Positions 27,434 to 39,560 of a DNA stretch of 64,000 bases are shown in pieces; the stretch's first letter is position 1, and every line of letters starts with the position of its first letter. The stretch is from Polymorphobacter fuscus. Its GTDB lineage: Bacteria > Pseudomonadota > Alphaproteobacteria > Sphingomonadales > Sphingomonadaceae. The DNA lies in contig NZ_JAATJI010000001.1 in NCBI RefSeq assembly GCF_011927825.1, positions 1,984,001 to 2,048,000 of the forward strand. The letters run 5' to 3'. Made by a program: the position numbers and the translations under genes. Under the pieces are notes generated by a model. That model was not told where the DNA came from. It saw only the letters and a list, made by a program, of their open reading frames with translations, and did no database searches.

Positions 27434-28937
27434 TGTTGCTGCGCCTCGCCAGCCACGACAGCGCCAGCAACCCCAGCCCCATCACCAGCGTCACCCCGTG
27501 CCCCCAGTGGCCGAAGGGCGTCACCGGCAGTGCCGGCGGCAGCACCACCGAACTGACGTCGCGGGCGCCCATCGACAGCGCGCCGATCACATTGCCATGC
27601 CCGTCGATCATCGCGCTGATGCCGGTGGGGGTGGCGCGCGCGATCGGCAAACCCTCCTCAATGGCGCGCAGCCGCGCCTGCGCCACATGCTGCGAGGGCA
27701 TCGACGCGCCGTACCAGCTGTCGTTCGAGACGTTGACGATCCACGCCGGGCGATCGGAGCGATCAACGACTGCGCCCGGAAAAATGATCTCGTAGCAGAC
27801 CTGCATGCCGACCGCCGGAAAGCCGGGCAGGGCGAAGCTGCGCGCACCCGGGCCGGGCCGGAACTCGAGATCGCCGGGCACCAGCCGCGCCAGCCCGAAC
27901 GCCGTCATCAGCGGCCGCGCCGGCACATACTCGCCGAGCGGCACCAGGTGCGACTTGTCGTGGCGAGCGATAAGCTGCCCGCGCGCATCAAGGGCGAACA
28001 GCGAATTGCCAAGCGCGACCAGCGTGCCTTTATCGTCCCGAAACGCCGCGGTGCCGCCGAACAGCAGCAGATCATCGGGGCCGAGAACCGATGCGAGCGC
28101 GGCGCGCACCGCCGCGTCTTCCTCGACGAGATAGGGCACCGCCCCTTCCGACCAGACGACGATTTCGCCCCGGGCCGATTGGCGACGCGCGAGCGCCATC
28201 GCGGTCAGATCGAGGTAGCGGCGAACATTGGCGGCTTCGCTCCCCACCGCATATTTCTCATCCTGACTGATATTGGGCTGGACGAGATGGACGACCGGGC
28301 CGTCCGACGCTGCAGGCGGCGCCTCCCAAACTCGCCCGGCGAGCGCCGCCAGCGCCACCGCACCCAGCAGCGCACCCCCGCCGCGCCACTGCCGCCGCGC
28401 GAGCAGCCACAGCCCGCCACCCGCCAGCACTGCCAGCGCCGAAAGTGATATCGCCCCGCCGAAACGTGCCAGCTGGCGGATTCCGGCCACTTCAAGCCAA
28501 GTGGCGCCGAGCGGATTCCACGCAAAGCCCGTCAGCACCCAGCCGCGGAGCCATTCGCCGAGCATCCACGCCGCCGCCAGAACCAGCACGCGTGCCAGCC
28601 CCGACGCCGGCACGCCCCGCGCCAGCCCGGCGGCAAGCCCGATATAGAGTGCCAGGAACATCGACAGGCCGATGACCGCCACCCAGCCGAGTGCCGGCGG
28701 CATCTTGTCCTGATAGGTGAAAGCGTGCGCGATCCAGCCGAGTGAAACGCTGAAATGCCCCGTCCCGAACAGCCAGCCGCGGGCAAATGCGCGGCGCGGG
28801 CCGGGGGCAGTGTCGATCAGCGCCACAAGGACACCAACGGAAATGAGCGTGAGCGGCCACAGGTTCCACGGGGCAAAGCCGAACGCCGAAGCGCCACCGG
28901 CGATGACCGAAACAAGCGAGAGTGGGAAGCGGTGCAT
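27429..28937 (-). CDS. lnt: Apolipoprotein N-acyltransferase
   Basis: Performs the third step of lipoprotein maturation, N-acylating the lipid-modified cysteine at the inner membrane. The 502 residues have about six to eight N-terminal membrane helices, a periplasmic nitrilase-like domain and one C-terminal helix. The catalytic triad is visible as Glu264 ('WSEGAVPY', where WPESA is common), Lys328 ('RHDKSHLVPLGEYVP') and Cys381 ('VCYEIIFPG'). It precedes metK on the same strand, 81 bases between stop and start. Confidence 0.96.
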   Translation of the reverse strand: MHRFPLSLVSVIAGGASAFGFAPWNLWPLTLISVGVLVALIDTAPGPRRAFARGWLFGTGHFSVSLGWIAHAFTYQDKMPPALGWVAVIGLSMFLALYIGLAAGLARGVPASGLARVLVLAAAWMLGEWLRGWVLTGFAWNPLGATWLEVAGIRQLARFGGAISLSALAVLAGGGLWLLARRQWRGGGALLGAVALAALAGRVWEAPPAASDGPVVHLVQPNISQDEKYAVGSEAANVRRYLDLTAMALARRQSARGEIVVWSEGAVPYLVEEDAAVRAALASVLGPDDLLLFGGTAAFRDDKGTLVALGNSLFALDARGQLIARHDKSHLVPLGEYVPARPLMTAFGLARLVPGDLEFRPGPGARSFALPGFPAVGMQVCYEIIFPGAVVDRSDRPAWIVNVSNDSWYGASMPSQHVAQARLRAIEEGLPIARATPTGISAMIDGHGNVIGALSMGARDVSSVVLPPALPVTPFGHWGHGVTLVMGLGLLALSWLARRSNI

Positions 28938-29078
28938 CCGCGCCGCCTAGCCTGCTTTGGCTCCAGTAAAAAGACTCTGGTGGCTGGCGCCTCGGCCCAA
29001 GACCCCATTTGACGATCGGATCACCAGCGCATCATCATGAGCAGGGACCTTGGTTGAACGGGGTCCGGGCCCAGGGCC

Positions 29079-31193
<2,115 letters not shown>

Positions 31194-31278
31194 AAAGGCG
31201 TCTCCCCAAGGCAACGCCGCGATTTACGCGGTCGATTGTCGCAGTCTGGGCCGCGTCCGCGGCGAAAGCAACCGCGGC

Positions 31279-32214
31279 TCAGCCGTGTTCCCAACCGAGC
31301 CGGTCGGGGGTCACGTCGCGACCGTCGCAGAGCGCCCGGACCCCTGCACCGGCCACGACGGTGCCGATGCGCGTGACGGGGGTCCTGGCGCGTGCCGCCA
31401 GCGCCGGCACATCGGCATCGGCCGGCGTGGTGAACAGCAGCTCGTAATCGTCGCCAGCCGTCACCCGGGCCAAGCGGTCGTCCAGCCCGGTTGTCCAGGG
31501 CCCGTCCGCCACCGGGACGGCGGCGACATCGATGTCGAGGCGCGCACGGCTGGCGCGGCCGAGACGGTCGGCATCGATCAACAGGCCATCGGACACGTCC
31601 ATGCAGGCTGTCGCGACGCCGACCAGTGCCTGGCCGAGCGCAAGCCGTGGCATCGGGCGACGGAACCGGTCGAGCAGCGGCTTGGCTGCCGGAATCGTGC
31701 CACGCGCCATGGTGAGGCCGATCCCGGCGTCGCCGATGGTCCCGGACACCCAGATCGCGTCGCCGATGCAGGCGCCCCGGCGCGACAGCGCGCCACCCGG
31801 CGCGACATGGCCGATTGCCGTCAACCCGAGCACGGCGCGGTCAAGGCCGCTGACGGTATCACCGCCCCAGAGCGCGACATCGAAAGCGGCCAGCGCCCGC
31901 CCCAACCCACGGGTGAAGGTCTCGCGCCATGCCGCGTCCTCCGCCGCCGACATCCCCAGGCCGAGCAGGACGCCGGCCGGTGTCGCCCCCATGGCGGCCA
32001 GGTCGGACAGGTTCACCGCCAGCAGCTTCCAGGCGATGTCGGAAGGCGGGTCTCCGGCGAGGTAATGGATCCCGCAGGCGAGCACGTCATGGGTGAAGAC
32101 AAGGTCGCGACCGAGCGGCGGCGCCCAGACCGCAGCGTCATCGGCAAGCCCGCGGGCGGCAGGCGCGGTTGCGAGGGGCACGAGGTGACGCGCGATGAAA
32201 TCGCGCTCTGGCAT
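31279..32214 (-). CDS. thiL: Thiamine-monophosphate kinase
   Basis: Phosphorylates thiamine monophosphate to thiamine diphosphate. The 311 residues begin MPERDFIARHLVPLAT, a ThiL-type start, with 'GLADDAAVW' (metal-binding GDDAA-like), 'LAVNLSDLAAMGATP' and 'ACMDVSDGLLIDADRL'. The start codon overlaps the nusB stop (TGATG), so the two are translationally coupled. nusB-thiL is a common bacterial order. The longer ORF reads through nusB out of register and is rejected. Confidence 0.95.
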   Translation of the reverse strand: MPERDFIARHLVPLATAPAARGLADDAAVWAPPLGRDLVFTHDVLACGIHYLAGDPPSDIAWKLLAVNLSDLAAMGATPAGVLLGLGMSAAEDAAWRETFTRGLGRALAAFDVALWGGDTVSGLDRAVLGLTAIGHVAPGGALSRRGACIGDAIWVSGTIGDAGIGLTMARGTIPAAKPLLDRFRRPMPRLALGQALVGVATACMDVSDGLLIDADRLGRASRARLDIDVAAVPVADGPWTTGLDDRLARVTAGDDYELLFTTPADADVPALAARARTPVTRIGTVVAGAGVRALCDGRDVTPDRLGWEHG

Positions 32215-32663
32215 CAGGCCGGGCGCACCTGCCGCGCCACGGTATCGAGCAGGCCGTTGACGAACTTTGCCTCCTTGTCGGGATGGAAGGCGTGGCTGAC
32301 CTCGACATATTCGTTGATCACGGTTGCCGCCGCAACATCGGCGCGTGCCACCAGTTCGTAGGTCGCGGCGCGCAGCAAGGCGCGCATCGGACGGTCGAGC
32401 CGGTCCATCGACCAACCCTGGGCCAGCGCGCCGGTGATCAGCGCGTCAAGTTCGGGCAGGCGTGCCGCCGTTCCGGTGACGAGATCATCGAAGAAATCGG
32501 TGTCGGCGTCGAGATAATCGGCGCCCTCGATTTCCTGGCCGAGCCGGTGATTGTGGAATTCGTGCAGCAGCCGCGGCAGCGCGTCGCCCTGCATCTCGTG
32601 CTGGTACAAGGCCTGGACAGCGCCAAGGCGGGCGGCAGATCGTGCGGGGTTGCTGTTCTTCAC
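32214..32663 (-). CDS. nusB: Transcription antitermination factor NusB
   Basis: Binds boxA RNA together with S10 (NusE) to support antitermination in rRNA operons; rpsJ for S10 is also in this window. The 149 residues show 'ARLGAVQALYQHEM' and 'PMRALLRAATYEL', then 'VINEYVEVSHAFHPDKEAKFVNGLLD', the NusB C-terminal signature (quoted in parts of the conserved block). The start is GTG 32663; the next ATG would remove the first helix. The gene continues into thiL by a TGATG overlap. Confidence 0.95.
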   Translation of the reverse strand: MKNSNPARSAARLGAVQALYQHEMQGDALPRLLHEFHNHRLGQEIEGADYLDADTDFFDDLVTGTAARLPELDALITGALAQGWSMDRLDRPMRALLRAATYELVARADVAAATVINEYVEVSHAFHPDKEAKFVNGLLDTVARQVRPA

Positions 32664-32746
32664 GGCGGGCGTCTAGCGGGGCGGGGGCGAAAAGTCACGC
32701 CTGACGCGACCCGCATCCCCGCGCTGCCCCACGCCAGCAATCGCAA

Positions 32747-32776
32747 TGCGGGCGACCCGTTACCGGGCCGCCCGCA
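32747..32776 (-). terminator. Hairpin after the Gly/Trp-rich lipoprotein gene
   Basis: An 8-bp outer stem (32747-32754 with 32769-32776) and a 4-bp inner stem lie 30 bases downstream of the lipoprotein stop codon and upstream of nusB. There is no T-run. Confidence 0.4.
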
Positions 32777-32806
32777 AGGACGCACATCGAAAAGCCGGCG
32801 AACGCC

Positions 32807-33550
32807 TCAGCGGGCGACGCTGACCTGGGGCACCGCCGCCGGGTCATTGGGGTTGAAGCGCACCCGCACGACCTGGCCATTGGTGCCGGGGAACTGGGTG
32901 AACATCGCGCGGACGAGGCTGGGCATCAGCGCCGGCAGGTTGTTGGTCCGGCTGGTGGTATCGGCGCGGCCTTCGAACACATTGGTCTTGTCGGCGGTGC
33001 GAACCATCTTGATGGCCATGACAGTGGTGTATTCGGTGACCGAATAGACTTCCTGCTGACCCCAGCCGCCACCCCAGCCGCCGCCCCAGCCACCACCCCA
33101 ACCTGCGCCGCCCCAGCCGCCGCCCCAGGCCGGACCCCAATAGGGATGCCAGCCCCAACCGCCGCCGCCCCAGCCAGGACCGCCCCAGCCGCCGCCCCAG
33201 CCCACACCGGCCGCGGGCCGGGTCTGGATCCGCTCGCGCGGCGGGCCGACATTATAATCGAGCAGCACGGTCACATCGGCATTGCCGGGCGTCGTGACTT
33301 CGGTGAAGCCATTGGCCAGCATCTGCTGCTTGACCAGCCCGGCGTAGGTCGCGAACTCCAGCCCGCCGACATAGGCCTGGTTGGCAGGCTCGACATAGAA
33401 GGTCTTGGCCGGCGGCGTCGGCAGCGCCGAAAAGCGCGCCACACGGGCCTCGAAGGTCGGCGCGCATGCCGCGAGCAGAGCGGATGCGAACAGCGGCAAG
33501 GCAAGACGACCCATGGCCCTGCGAAACGGTGATCGGCTGGTGCTGGTCAT
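32807..33550 (-). CDS. DUF4136-type lipoprotein with Gly/Trp-rich insert
   Basis: A 247-residue envelope lipoprotein. The signal peptide ends in the lipobox L26-A-A-C29 ('SALLAACAPTF'). The following domain ('KTFYVEPANQAYVGGLEF', 'ADVTVLLDYNVGPPRER', 'VRAMFTQFPG') fits the DUF4136 family of unknown function. Residues about 115-164 are almost only Gly and Trp in GWGGG-like units with Pro, His and Tyr. ATG 33550 gives a normal signal peptide; a longer ORF is rejected. It stands alone between trpS and nusB. Confidence 0.82.
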   Translation of the reverse strand: MTSTSRSPFRRAMGRLALPLFASALLAACAPTFEARVARFSALPTPPAKTFYVEPANQAYVGGLEFATYAGLVKQQMLANGFTEVTTPGNADVTVLLDYNVGPPRERIQTRPAAGVGWGGGWGGPGWGGGGWGWHPYWGPAWGGGWGGAGWGGGWGGGWGGGWGQQEVYSVTEYTTVMAIKMVRTADKTNVFEGRADTTSRTNNLPALMPSLVRAMFTQFPGTNGQVVRVRFNPNDPAAVPQVSVAR

Positions 33551-33666
33551 TACAAAAGCCCCTAGGAAACAGGAAGTATCGAGATGGCCGCGAATATGCC
33601 CAAGCACAAGTGTATGCGGGGTGAACTCGGCAATTTCCCGTCGAAGACAGGTTGCCGCAGCAGTGA

Positions 33667-34662
33667 TCAACCCGTGAAACCGACCGCGCGATGGACTTCG
33701 GCCAGAACCGGTTCGGCGATCGCACGGGCGCGGGTGGCACCATCGGCGAGCACGGCATCGAGCGTCGTGGTATCGACGCGCAATTCGCTGAAGCGCGTGG
33801 TGATCGGCGCCACCGTCGCCACCAGCACATCGGCAAGCGCCGGCTTGAAGCGTCCGAACCCCTGCCCGCCATAATCCGCCAGCACATCGGCCACGGTGCG
33901 ATTGGTCAACGCCGCCATCAGCCCGACCAGATTCGCCGCCTCCGGCCGTCCGGCCAGTCCCGCGGCTTCGCTGGGCAGCGCGTCGGCGTCGGTCTTGGCA
34001 CGCTTGATCTTCTGCGCGATCGTGTCGGCATCGTCGGTCAGGTTGATGCGACTGGCGTCGCTGGGGTCGGACTTCGACATCTTGGCGCTGCCGTCGCGCA
34101 GGCTCATGACCCGGGTCGCCGGCCCCTCGATCACCGGTTCGGGCAGCGGGAACAGGTCGACACCCATATCGGTGTTGAATTTCAGCGCGATGTCGCGCGC
34201 CAGCTCCAGATGCTGTTTCTGGTCGTCGCCCACCGGCACATGGGTTGCCTTATAGGCCAGGATATCGGCGGCCTGGAGCACCGGATAGGTGTACAGCCCG
34301 ACGCTGGCACCTTCGCGGTCCTTGCCCGATTTTTCCTTGAACTGGGTCATGCGGTTCAGCCAGCCGACCCGCGCGGTGCACATGAGCACCCAGGCCAGTT
34401 CGGCGTGGACATGGACCTGGCTTTGCGGAAACAGGACCGCCCGCGCCGGATCGATGCCGCTGGCGAGCAGCGCGGCGGTCATTTCGCGAATGCCGGCGCG
34501 CAACAGCTTGGGATCCTGCGCCACGGTGATCGCGTGCAGATCGACGACGCAATAGATGCATTCGTGAAGGTCCTGCATCGTCACCCAGTTGCGGATGGCG
34601 CCGAGATAGTTGCCGAGGTGGAGATTGCCGGTCGGCTGGATGCCGGAAAAAACGCGGCTCAT
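33667..34662 (-). CDS. trpS: Tryptophanyl-tRNA synthetase
   Basis: A class Ic synthetase charging tRNA-Trp. The 331 residues start [20 protein letters not shown], with the HIGH-like 'NLHLG' at 13-17, and the KMSKS loop is intact at 194-198. Length is typical. The ATG overlaps the murJ stop (ATGA, 34662-34659), so translation is coupled. murJ-trpS is a recurrent alphaproteobacterial pair. Confidence 0.97.
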   Translation of the reverse strand: MSRVFSGIQPTGNLHLGNYLGAIRNWVTMQDLHECIYCVVDLHAITVAQDPKLLRAGIREMTAALLASGIDPARAVLFPQSQVHVHAELAWVLMCTARVGWLNRMTQFKEKSGKDREGASVGLYTYPVLQAADILAYKATHVPVGDDQKQHLELARDIALKFNTDMGVDLFPLPEPVIEGPATRVMSLRDGSAKMSKSDPSDASRINLTDDADTIAQKIKRAKTDADALPSEAAGLAGRPEAANLVGLMAALTNRTVADVLADYGGQGFGRFKPALADVLVATVAPITTRFSELRVDTTTLDAVLADGATRARAIAEPVLAEVHRAVGFTG

Positions 34663-36230
34663 GCTGTCTTGCCTTTGCGAGAGAATTGGCTGCGAAGCTC
34701 GGCGAGGGTGAAAATGCCGAGCAGCCGGGCTGCGACCAGGTAGGCGATGCCGCCGCTGCCGATCAACACCATCAGCGCGGCGATGCGCGCCAACCAGGCA
34801 CCCCCGGTGAAGGGCGCCACCAGCGGATTGAGCGCCAGCAGCACGGCGACCATCACCGCCGCCGCCAGCAGCAGCCGCAACGCCGATCGCCGCAGCCGGG
34901 CATCGATGGCAAAATGGCCGCGGCGACGCAGCACGATGAACAGCGCAAGTGCGTTGACCCACGCGGCCAGCGCCGTCGACAAGGCGATGCCGACATGGCC
35001 CAGCGGCCAGATCAAGGCCAGGTTGCCGACGAGGTTGACCAGCATGGAGCCGACGGCAATCCGCACCGGGGTGGCCGTGTCCTGCCGGGCGTGAAAGCCG
35101 GGCGTCAGCACCTTGATCAGCACATAGGCCGGCAGGCCGAGCGAGAAGGCGGCCAGCGCCTGCGCCGTCGCCAGCGTATCGGCCGGCAGGAAACGGCCAT
35201 GTTCGAGCAGCGCCCGGATCATCGGCATCGCCGAGACCGTCAGCGCCGCCGCCGCCGGCAGGGTCAGCAACAGCACCAGCTCGATGGCGCGGTTCTGGGT
35301 ATGGCGCGCCGCGTCGGCATTGCCGGCCCCCAGCTGGCGCGACAGGGCCGGCAGCATCGCGGTGCCGACGCCGATGCCGATGAGGCCGAGCGGAAGCTGG
35401 TTGAGGCGATCGGCATAATAGAGATGGCTGACGGCACCCTCTGGCAGGAAGCGCGCCGCCAGCGCGGTCGAGATCAGCAGGTTGAACTGCACGGCGCCGG
35501 CGCCCAGTGCCGCGGGCAGGATCAGCCGCAACAGCGTCCGCACGCGCTCGCCGAGTCGCGGCCAGCGCAGCCGCAGCGAAAAACCCGAATCGATGCACGC
35601 CCAGAGCAGCCAGGCAAACTGCAGGATGCCGCCGACGGTGACGCACAGCGCCTGAACGCGGGCCGTGGCGACGTCATCGGGGCCGTTGAACCCCAGAAGC
35701 CCGACGATCAGCGCGACGTTGAGCAGGATCGGCGCTGCGGCGTTGACCGAGAAGCGCCCGACCGAATTGAGCACGCCCCCCATCAGCGACACCAGGCTGA
35801 TGAGCATGAGATAGGGAAATGTCAGCCGGGTGAAGTCGACTGTGAGCGCGAATTTTTCGGGGCTGGCATCGGGAAACCCCCCGGTCAGAGCCCAGACGAT
35901 CGGCGCCGAACCGACGATCATGATGATGGTGAAGACCAGCAGCACCGGCAGCAGCACTGCAAGCGCGTCTTCGGCAAAGCGTGTCGCGTTGGTGCGGTCG
36001 CCATTGTCGGCCCCGACCTGCCGGTTGAACATCGGCACGAACGCCGCCGAGAAGGCGCCTTCGGCGAACAGGGCCCGGAACAGATTGGGCAGGCGAAAGG
36101 CGATCAGGAAGGCGTCGGTCGCCATGCCGGCACCGACATAGCGTGCCTGCAACATGTCACGGACGAAGCCGAGGATGCGGCTGACCAGCGTCAGCCCGCC
36201 GATCGTCGCCGTGGCGCGGACGAGGTTCAT
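34659..36230 (-). CDS. murJ: Lipid II flippase MurJ
   Basis: Flips lipid II across the inner membrane during peptidoglycan synthesis. The 523 residues form about 14 membrane helices. '[19 protein letters not shown]' at the N-terminus and '[14 protein letters not shown]' are MurJ landmarks, with the arginines of the central cavity preserved in the first helix region. It follows secB on the same strand after 66 bases that hold a REP-like stem, and overlaps trpS by four bases. Confidence 0.96.
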   Translation of the reverse strand: MNLVRATATIGGLTLVSRILGFVRDMLQARYVGAGMATDAFLIAFRLPNLFRALFAEGAFSAAFVPMFNRQVGADNGDRTNATRFAEDALAVLLPVLLVFTIIMIVGSAPIVWALTGGFPDASPEKFALTVDFTRLTFPYLMLISLVSLMGGVLNSVGRFSVNAAAPILLNVALIVGLLGFNGPDDVATARVQALCVTVGGILQFAWLLWACIDSGFSLRLRWPRLGERVRTLLRLILPAALGAGAVQFNLLISTALAARFLPEGAVSHLYYADRLNQLPLGLIGIGVGTAMLPALSRQLGAGNADAARHTQNRAIELVLLLTLPAAAALTVSAMPMIRALLEHGRFLPADTLATAQALAAFSLGLPAYVLIKVLTPGFHARQDTATPVRIAVGSMLVNLVGNLALIWPLGHVGIALSTALAAWVNALALFIVLRRRGHFAIDARLRRSALRLLLAAAVMVAVLLALNPLVAPFTGGAWLARIAALMVLIGSGGIAYLVAARLLGIFTLAELRSQFSRKGKTA

Positions 36231-36263
36231 GCGCCGGCCAACGCTCCCGACGGGGCTGCGTCA

Positions 36264-36290
36264 CCCCTCTCCCGGCCAGCGGGAGAGGGG
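36264..36290. repeat. REP-like palindrome between secB and murJ
   Basis: CCCCTCTCCC (36264-36273) pairs perfectly with GGGAGAGGGG (36281-36290) over a 7-base loop. Such ccctctccc palindromes are a familiar intergenic repeat of high-GC proteobacteria; a diverged relative lies at 13021-13116. Confidence 0.6.
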
Positions 36291-36296
36291 CAGCGA

Positions 36297-36788
36297 TCAG
36301 GCATTGCCGACCTGGTTGGTGCCGGCCTGTTGCTGCGCCATGTAGAGCGATGCGAAGTCGATCGGGTCGAGCATCAACGGCGGGAAGCCGCCGTCGCGTG
36401 TCGCATCGGCGATGATGCGGCGCGCAAACGGGAACAGGATGCGCGGTGCCTCGATGACCAGGAACGGCTCGAGCGCTTCTTCCGGAACATTGGTCAGGCC
36501 GAACAGCCCCGCATACAGCAGTTCGACGACAAAGGCGGTATCGCCGTCGTTGGTTGCCTTGGCAGTGATCTTGAGTTCCGATTCGAACACGCCTTCACCG
36601 GCGCGCTTGGCGTTGACGGCCACATTGACTTCGATCTGCGGCTGACCCGTGGCCTGCAGCGACGTGGGGGCGTTCGGATTTTCGAACGACAGATCCTTGG
36701 CGTACTGGACCAGGATCGTCACCTGGGGCAACGGCTCGTTGTCGAAGCCATTGGCCTCGGTGGCGCCGAGGTCGATTTCGTCAGCCAT
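36297..36788 (-). CDS. secB: Protein-export chaperone SecB
   Basis: Holds preproteins unfolded and hands them to SecA; SecA and SecY are also in this window. The 163 residues contain 'VTILVQYAKDLSFENPNAP' and 'LLYAGLFGLTNVPEEALEPF', the SecB core, and 'FPFARRIIADATRDGGFPPL', a SecB signature. An acidic N-terminus (MADEIDLGATEANG) is typical of alphaproteobacteria. It lies 35 bases after rplQ, at the end of the ribosomal array. Confidence 0.96.
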   Translation of the reverse strand: MADEIDLGATEANGFDNEPLPQVTILVQYAKDLSFENPNAPTSLQATGQPQIEVNVAVNAKRAGEGVFESELKITAKATNDGDTAFVVELLYAGLFGLTNVPEEALEPFLVIEAPRILFPFARRIIADATRDGGFPPLMLDPIDFASLYMAQQQAGTNQVGNA

Positions 36789-36823
36789 GTTCGCGTCCTT
36801 GCAATGGGGGTCAGAAACGAAGC

Positions 36824-37237
36824 TTATTCGTCGCCGTCAAAGCTCTGCACCGGGCCCGAATCCTGGCCCTTGGCGCTCGTGTCGCGGTCGACGAACTCGA
36901 CAATGGCCATCGGCGTTGCATCCGAACGGCGGATGCCGGCCTTGACGATGCGGACATAGCCGCCCGGCCGGTCGGCATAACGTGCGGCGAGGACGTCGAA
37001 CAGCTTGATCAGCTGCTCGTCATCACCCAGCCGGGCATGCGCCAGACGACGGTTCGACAGGCCGCCATGCTTGGCCAGCGTGATCAGCTTTTCCATATAG
37101 GGGCGGATTTCGCGCGCCTTGGGCAGCGTCGTCTTGATCTGCTCATGCTTGATGAGGCTGGCCGACATGTTGCGGAACATGGCGAGGCGGTGGCTGGTCG
37201 TGCGACCGAGCTTGCGATGGGCATTACCGTGACGCAT
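36824..37237 (-). CDS. rplQ: 50S ribosomal protein L17
   Basis: L17 sits near the polypeptide exit tunnel. The 137 residues begin [20 protein letters not shown], the invariant L17 start, and contain '[20 protein letters not shown]'. The C-terminal 15 residues are acidic and variable. Last gene of the alpha block, separated from rpoA by 180 bases holding two palindromes. Confidence 0.98.
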   Translation of the reverse strand: MRHGNAHRKLGRTTSHRLAMFRNMSASLIKHEQIKTTLPKAREIRPYMEKLITLAKHGGLSNRRLAHARLGDDEQLIKLFDVLAARYADRPGGYVRIVKAGIRRSDATPMAIVEFVDRDTSAKGQDSGPVQSFDGDE

Positions 37238-37328
37238 TTGACTTCTCCGTTCGTTCGGACGCCGTATCAGGCACGTCCGGCCAGGCTGAAATTGGGGTCA
37301 GCCAGATGCCCCTTCGTCGCTTGCCGCC

Positions 37329-37380
37329 ACGCGGCAAAGCCGCGTCGTGACGTCGGACGCGCTCGGCGGAGATCTCCGCC
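37329..37380 (-). promoter_or_regulatory. Two palindromes in the rpoA-rplQ gap
   Basis: A 7-bp hairpin with AAA loop (37329-37345) and a 16-base perfect palindrome GGCGGAGATCTCCGCC (37365-37380) lie in the 180-base gap. Either could attenuate or process the transcript before rplQ; no T-run follows. Confidence 0.4.
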
Positions 37381-37417
37381 GCCGCGCCGGTCGATCACGC
37401 GCCTGCCGGCGCTACGA

Positions 37418-38464
37418 TCAGAATTCCTGTTCGAGCTTCTTGGCCATCTCTTCGATATTCTCGGGCGGCCAGCCCGAAATTTCCATGCCGAGACGCAGGT
37501 TCATGTGCTGGAGCACTTCCTTGATCTCGTTGAGCGACTTGCGACCGAAGTTTGGCGTACGCAGCATTTCGCTCTCGGTCTTTTGCACCAGATCGCCGAT
37601 GTAGATGATGTTGTCGTTCTTCAGGCAGTTCGCCGAACGCACCGACAGCTCCAGCTCGTCGACCTTCTTGAGCAGGAAGCGGTTGATGACGGTGTTGTCA
37701 TCGACTTCGATCGGCCCGCCGGTCGGTGCCGGGGCGGGCGCCGCGGCGACCACGTCCTCGAAGTTGACGAACAGCTGCAGCTGGTCCTGAAGAATTTTTG
37801 CGGCATAGGCGAGCGCATCGTCGGGGGTGACGGTACCGTCGGTTTCCACCTGGATGGTCAGCTTGTCATAGTCCAGTTCCTGGCCGACACGGGTGTTGTC
37901 GACCTTGTAGCTGACCTGGCGCACCGGCGAGAACAGCGCATCGACCGGAACCAGGCCGATAGGCGCATCGGCCGGACGGTTGGCACTGGCCGGGACATAG
38001 CCCTTGCCGGCTTCGACGGTCAGTTCCATGTTGAGCGTCGCGCCTTCGTCGAGCGTGCAGATGACGAGGTTCTTGTTCATCACTTCCATGTCGCCGGTGA
38101 CCGAAATCTGCCCGGCGGTAACTTCACCCGGACCGGTCGCCGACAAATGCACACGCTTGGGCTGATCGCCCTGCATGCGGATCGCCACCTGCTTGATGTT
38201 GAGGACAATGTCGGTCACATCTTCGCGGACACCGGCAAGCGACGAGAATTCGTGCAGCACGCCATCGATCTTGATGGCGGTGACGGCGGCGCCCTGCAGC
38301 GACGACAGCAGCACGCGACGCAGCGCGTTGCCGAGGGTCAGGCCAAAGCCGCGCTCCAGCGGTTCGGCAACGAAGCTGCCCTTGCGGCGCTGATCGACGG
38401 TCGGCCGCGACTCAAGCCGGTTCGGCTTCTTCAGTTCGGTCCAATTTTTGGCGATAACGGCCAC
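37418..38464 (-). CDS. rpoA: RNA polymerase alpha subunit
   Basis: Alpha dimerises to scaffold the polymerase and contacts UP elements through its C-terminal domain. The 348 residues include '[20 protein letters not shown]' (N-terminal domain) and the C-terminal domain '[20 protein letters not shown]', '[14 protein letters not shown]'. The linker around 235-250 is Ala/Pro-rich. The start is a GTG at 38464 preceded by GAGGTGAG. Gaps of 103 and 180 bases with hairpins separate it from rpsK and rplQ. Confidence 0.98.
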   Translation of the reverse strand: MAVIAKNWTELKKPNRLESRPTVDQRRKGSFVAEPLERGFGLTLGNALRRVLLSSLQGAAVTAIKIDGVLHEFSSLAGVREDVTDIVLNIKQVAIRMQGDQPKRVHLSATGPGEVTAGQISVTGDMEVMNKNLVICTLDEGATLNMELTVEAGKGYVPASANRPADAPIGLVPVDALFSPVRQVSYKVDNTRVGQELDYDKLTIQVETDGTVTPDDALAYAAKILQDQLQLFVNFEDVVAAAPAPAPTGGPIEVDDNTVINRFLLKKVDELELSVRSANCLKNDNIIYIGDLVQKTESEMLRTPNFGRKSLNEIKEVLQHMNLRLGMEISGWPPENIEEMAKKLEQEF

Positions 38465-38487
38465 AGGCTCACCTCATCATTGGGAAG

Positions 38488-38507
38488 GGGCGGATCGTCA
38501 TCCGCCC
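38488..38507 (-). promoter_or_regulatory. Hairpin in the rpsK-rpoA gap
   Basis: A perfect 8-bp stem, GGGCGGAT with ATCCGCCC (38488-38495 and 38500-38507), lies 23 bases before the rpoA GTG. It could hide or present the rpoA ribosome binding site. Confidence 0.4.
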
Positions 38508-38567
38508 GTCCCCGTCATCATCTATTCGAAACACCGCGCCCCGGGGGACGGCGCAGCACCGGCCGCG

Positions 38568-38957
38568 TCAGACGCGGCGACGCTTCGGCGGCCGCACGCC
38601 ATTGTGCGGGATCGGTGTCACGTCGCGGATCGCGGTGATCTGGAAGCCGACCGCCTGCAGGGCCCGCAGCGCCGATTCGCGACCCGAACCGGGCCCGCGG
38701 ACTTCGACTTCAAGGGTGCGTACGCCGTGTTCGGCGGCCTTCTTGCCGGCATCTTCGGCAGCCATCTGGGCCGCGAACGGCGTCGATTTGCGGCTGCCCT
38801 TGAACCCCATGGTCCCCGCCGACGACCAGGCAATGGCATTGCCCTGGGCATCGGTGATGGTGATCATGGTGTTGTTGAAGCTGGCGTTCACATGGGCGAC
38901 GCCCGAAGTGATATTCTTGCGCTCACGGCGCTTGATGCGTGCGACTTCGCGTGCCAT
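38568..38957 (-). CDS. rpsK: 30S ribosomal protein S11
   Basis: S11 lies on the 30S platform near the E site. The 129 residues show '[18 protein letters not shown]' and the conserved C-terminus '[20 protein letters not shown]'. It follows rpsM by 51 bases in the alpha block. Confidence 0.98.
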   Translation of the reverse strand: MAREVARIKRRERKNITSGVAHVNASFNNTMITITDAQGNAIAWSSAGTMGFKGSRKSTPFAAQMAAEDAGKKAAEHGVRTLEVEVRGPGSGRESALRALQAVGFQITAIRDVTPIPHNGVRPPKRRRV

Positions 38958-39008
38958 CGAAAAATCCTAATCCTGTCCGTCGATCTGGGGAAAAAGCGGG
39001 TCTCGCCC

Positions 39009-39377
39009 TTACTTCTTCTTGCCGGCGATCGGCTTGGCCTTGCCCTTGCGGGTGCGCGCGTTGGTATGGGTGCGCTGGCCGCGCACAGGCAGGCCCTTGC
39101 GGTGACGCAGCCCGCGATAGCAGGCCAGATCCATCAGGCGCTTGATGTTCATCGCGGTCTGCCGGCGAAGATCGCCTTCAACCGTCAGTTCGCGGTCGAT
39201 CAACTCGCGGATCGAAAGGACTTCGGAATCGGTCAGGTCCTGGACGCGACGCTCAATCGGGAAGCCAAGATCCTTGGTGATCCGCGATGCCGTCGTACGG
39301 CCGATACCGTGAATGTAGGTCAAGGCGATTTCAACGCGCTTGTTGGTCGGGATATTCACACCCGCGATACGTGCCAC
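39009..39377 (-). CDS. rpsM: 30S ribosomal protein S13
   Basis: S13 contacts the 50S subunit and the P-site tRNA at the 30S head. The 122 residues begin [20 protein letters not shown] and end with the basic tail '[15 protein letters not shown]'. The start is a GTG with AAGGAAA upstream. A candidate promoter sits 115-143 bases upstream, consistent with an independent alpha operon now that three other genes separate rpsM from adk. Confidence 0.98.
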   Translation of the reverse strand: MARIAGVNIPTNKRVEIALTYIHGIGRTTASRITKDLGFPIERRVQDLTDSEVLSIRELIDRELTVEGDLRRQTAMNIKRLMDLACYRGLRHRKGLPVRGQRTHTNARTRKGKAKPIAGKKK

Positions 39378-39491
39378 AGATTATTTCCTTCCAAGCTCCA
39401 CGGACCGCGCTGGGCAGGCAGTCCATCTCAAAGCAAGAACCGGACAGCCAGAACGGCCGCCGGGTCAGTTCTCCGGTTGATCGGAAAGCGG

Positions 39492-39520
39492 CTGCTAACG
39501 GGTCGGGAGCCGGAAGTCAA
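39492..39520 (-). promoter_or_regulatory. Candidate promoter of the alpha operon (rpsM)
   Basis: On the minus strand TTGACT (39520-39515) and TAGCAG (39497-39492) are 17 bases apart, about 115 bases before the rpsM GTG. The -35 matches that proposed for rpoZ. Confidence 0.5.
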
Positions 39521-39560
39521 GGCCGGCGCGCCGCAGAGGTATCGCTGCACGACCCCGCAA

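Noticed and set aside
33046..33210. CRISPR-like or tandem repeat array
   Set aside because: The repeated CCGCCGCCCCAGCC pattern is the coding sequence of the Gly/Trp-rich lipoprotein insert, without spacers.
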